Source of the DNA: Porticoccaceae bacterium
Lineage (GTDB): Bacteria; Pseudomonadota; Gammaproteobacteria; Pseudomonadales; Porticoccaceae
Assembly: GCA_019090225.1 (NCBI GenBank)
Contig: JAHRWI010000019.1
Location: 1 to 7,191 of the forward strand
Direction: 5' to 3'
DNA length: 7,191 bases
Shown here: positions 5,722-7,191 of the stretch, piece by piece
Position numbering within the stretch: position 1 is the stretch's first letter
Layout: every line of letters begins with the position of its first letter
Program-made: the position numbers and the translations under genes
Notes under the pieces: model-generated
Seen by the model: only the letters and a program-made list of their open reading frames with translations
Told to the model about the DNA's origin: nothing
Databases searched by the model: none

Positions 5722-5728
5722 TTGGTTT

Positions 5729-6061
5729 ATGAGAGTAATAAATAGTTGTTTATTGGCAGCGGCGCTGGTTTTAGTGCCGCTCATGGCCTTTGCCGAGAAA
5801 CCCGAATATCGAGTGATGATTAAGGACCATAAATTCAGCCCAGCAGAAATAATCATACCGGCAAATACCAAAGTGACTCTAATTGTCGAAAACCAGGATG
5901 CTACCCCTGAAGAATTTGAGAGTCATGAAATGCATCGTGAGAAAATCATCGCCGGCAACAAGACCGCAAAAATCCGTATCGGCCCGTTGAAACCTGGTAA
6001 CTACCCGTTTTTTGGTGAATTTCACGAAGACACGGCTAAGGGGGTCGTTATTGCCCAGTAG
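5729..6061 (+). CDS. Secreted cupredoxin-domain protein of an FTR1 iron-uptake system (FtrB-like)
   Basis: From the ATG at 5729 this is a 110-residue protein. Residues 1-22 are a signal peptide (basic start, hydrophobic LLAAALVLVPLMAFA) with likely cleavage at AFA-EK, placing an 88-residue domain in the periplasm. The domain carries the marks of the EfeO/FtrB-type cupredoxin family: KFSPAEIIIPANTKVTLIVEN (35-55), EEFESHEMHREKII (61-74), and GPLKPGNYPFFGEFH (85-99). The mature protein has no cysteine, so a classical type 1 copper centre cannot form; His34, His66, Met68, His69, His99 and Glu61/62 are possible metal ligands. In FtrABCD-type systems the cupredoxin is thought to help oxidise Fe(II) or hand iron to the permease. 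It is the first gene after the Fur box, and the FTR1 permease follows 135 bp later. The family call is secure; the exact role is inferred. Confidence 0.88.
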   Translation: MRVINSCLLAAALVLVPLMAFAEKPEYRVMIKDHKFSPAEIIIPANTKVTLIVENQDATPEEFESHEMHREKIIAGNKTAKIRIGPLKPGNYPFFGEFHEDTAKGVVIAQ

Positions 6062-6196
6062 CTCAGACCCATAGGTAAGAACCCTTGGCAGACGTCATTC
6101 CTAAAAGTAGTCGCACTGTTAATACACCTGGTTATTCAAGGCCCAAGGACCCGTCAATTAGGTCATTAATCCAATCATCAACAAAGTAGTAACGCC

Positions 6197-7033
6197 GTGT
6201 TTAGCTCCATGATTATTGTTTTCCGAGAAGTGCTTGAAGCCGCCCTGGTGATCGGTATCGTCTGTGCTGCCACTCGTGGTGTCCGCTATCGGGGTGCGAC
6301 GGTGATGTCTGGAATCTTTGTCGGGGTCTTGGGCGCAGCGATAATTGCCTGGTTTGCGGATAGCCTGGCGGACCTGGCTGAAGGCATGGGACAGGAGTTG
6401 TTTAATGCCATGGTGCTGCTAGTGGTGGTTGTTATGTTGGCCTGGCACACCATCTGGATGTCACATCACGGCGCGCAAATGACTCAGGAAGCGACCCAGA
6501 CTGGCGAGTCTGTGAAGCAGGGAGCTGAGCCGCTCACGGTATTGTTTGTTCTGGTTGGCCTGGCAGTGCTAAGAGAAGGCGCAGAAGTCGTCTTGTTTTT
6601 ATATGGAATTGCTGCCAGTGGCTCAGCTGCCGATATGATGGCCCTTGGCAGTGGCCTAGGTTTATTGATGGGTTTATTGGCAGGTTTTACCCTCTATGCT
6701 GGCCTGGTTCGTATTCCGACCCGACATTTATTCACTGTAACGACGTTTATGTTGGTACTATTGGCCGCCGGGATGGCTGGACAAGCATCAAAGTATTTGA
6801 TTCAGGCCGATTATCTACCGGCTCTCGGTTACGATATTTGGGATAGCTCGTGGCTGGTGGCCAATGGCTCCATTGCCGGAGAAATACTGCGAACTCTGAT
6901 CGGCTACGACGCTCGGCCTGCGGGCTTGCAGCTCTTATTCTATGTCGTGACACTAGGTTTTATTTTATTTTGCATGTGGTGGGTAAAAGCGAGGGATAAA
7001 ACAAGCGCTGAACAATGTGAGCCGCTTGCCTAA
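6197..7033 (+). CDS. FTR1-family iron permease (FtrC/EfeU-like)
   Basis: This 278-residue inner-membrane protein moves iron into the cytoplasm. FTR1 permeases have seven membrane helices and two RExxE motifs that bind ferric iron; both are here, at 10-14 (REVLE) and 126-130 (REGAE), each inside a hydrophobic helix. Further hydrophobic segments lie at about 36-55, 70-88, 113-125, 149-170, 178-195 and 246-263, and the end GYDARPAGLQLLFYVVTLG (237-255) is typical. The start is GTG 6197: an in-frame stop at 6167-6169 leaves only this codon or ATG 6209, and the resulting MFSSMIIVFREVLEAA resembles other members. No Shine-Dalgarno sequence is visible. The 135-bp gap to the cupredoxin has no convincing promoter or terminator, so cotranscription from the Fur-box promoter is likely. 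No P19- or FtrD-type partner is visible in the window. Confidence 0.93.
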   Translation: MFSSMIIVFREVLEAALVIGIVCAATRGVRYRGATVMSGIFVGVLGAAIIAWFADSLADLAEGMGQELFNAMVLLVVVVMLAWHTIWMSHHGAQMTQEATQTGESVKQGAEPLTVLFVLVGLAVLREGAEVVLFLYGIAASGSAADMMALGSGLGLLMGLLAGFTLYAGLVRIPTRHLFTVTTFMLVLLAAGMAGQASKYLIQADYLPALGYDIWDSSWLVANGSIAGEILRTLIGYDARPAGLQLLFYVVTLGFILFCMWWVKARDKTSAEQCEPLA

Positions 7034-7091
7034 ATATTCTACGGGCTGAATGTTGATTTTTTCCCGATCTTTCTTTAGTTCAATCTAATAC

Positions 7092-7180
7092 TACCTGGTG
7101 TCATTCAAAATCTGTGTCAATCTCAGTAGGCATCTGGTAAGCAAGCTAACTATGGTTTTGAATTACTTGACACCTGGTAA
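7092..7180. repeat. Interrupted inverted repeat after the FTR1 gene, with a -35-like TTGACA
   Basis: The left arm 7092-7110 and right arm 7156-7180 are inverted copies: read as complement, TTTTGAAT and GACACCAGGTA reappear on the right as TTTTGAAT, a 5-nt insert (TACTT), then GACACCTGGTA. One mismatch remains in 19 positions. The right arm contains a perfect TTGACA (7167-7172) whose -10 would fall at the window edge. This may be the control region of the next gene or a small repeat element; the window ends too soon to tell. Confidence 0.5.
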
Positions 7181-7191
7181 TGATCATCCAG

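Noticed and set aside
5705..5728. Upstream ATG as the cupredoxin start
   Set aside because: No Shine-Dalgarno sequence; ATG 5729 has AGGAG at 7 nt and yields a standard signal peptide.
6081..6152. CCTTGG and CCAAGG in the cupredoxin-FTR1 gap as a terminator
   Set aside because: Arms are 6 bp and far apart, with no T-run; too weak to call.
7034..7080. CGGG...CCCG with a T-run as the FTR1 terminator
   Set aside because: The T-run lies inside the loop rather than after the stem, and the stem is only 4 bp.

Overview
The window looks like chromosomal DNA of a gammaproteobacterium of moderate GC content. TrhP (YegQ) and PurT are very close to their Escherichia coli counterparts as I remember them, and the VpsR-type sigma-54 activator and the Fur-controlled iron operon fit the same class. 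A marine or aquatic lineage is plausible, but that is a guess. No insertion sequence, integrase, phage gene or CRISPR array is visible.

Layout. Positions 1-1161 (minus) hold the N-terminal 387 residues of a VpsR-like sigma-54-dependent activator, cut by the window edge. Positions 1162-1700 have no convincing gene but contain four GGTCAA/TTGACC motifs arranged as palindromes. A tRNA-Arg (anticodon CCT) lies at 1701-1777 (minus), with a candidate promoter near 1803. Next come two minus-strand genes in operon order: trhP/yegQ (4028 to 2637), then a membrane-anchored J-domain protein (2592 to 1861). They are 44 bp apart, and the gap contains an exact-junction 20-bp tandem duplication of the trhP stop-codon region. 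A 206-bp divergent control region separates trhP from purT (4235-5485, plus). The last block is an iron-uptake unit: a promoter overlapped by a strong Fur box (5587-5615), a leader hairpin, a secreted cupredoxin (5729-6061) and an FTR1-family iron permease (6197-7033).

How the parts work together. The cupredoxin and FTR1 permease resemble the FtrB and FtrC parts of the bacterial FtrABCD iron transporter and should be expressed when Fur is released under iron starvation. Partners of the FtrA/P19 and FtrD type are not in the window; the 158 bp after the permease contain no start of a following gene, only an inverted-repeat region with a -35-like TTGACA. TrhP (wobble-uridine hydroxylation of tRNA) and PurT (formate-dependent purine synthesis) are housekeeping functions. 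I found no clearly new system. The best leads are the GGTCAA cluster near the VpsR-like gene, the Tim14/Pam18-like membrane J protein with an apparently hairpin-masked start, and the compact Fur-FtrB-FtrC unit.
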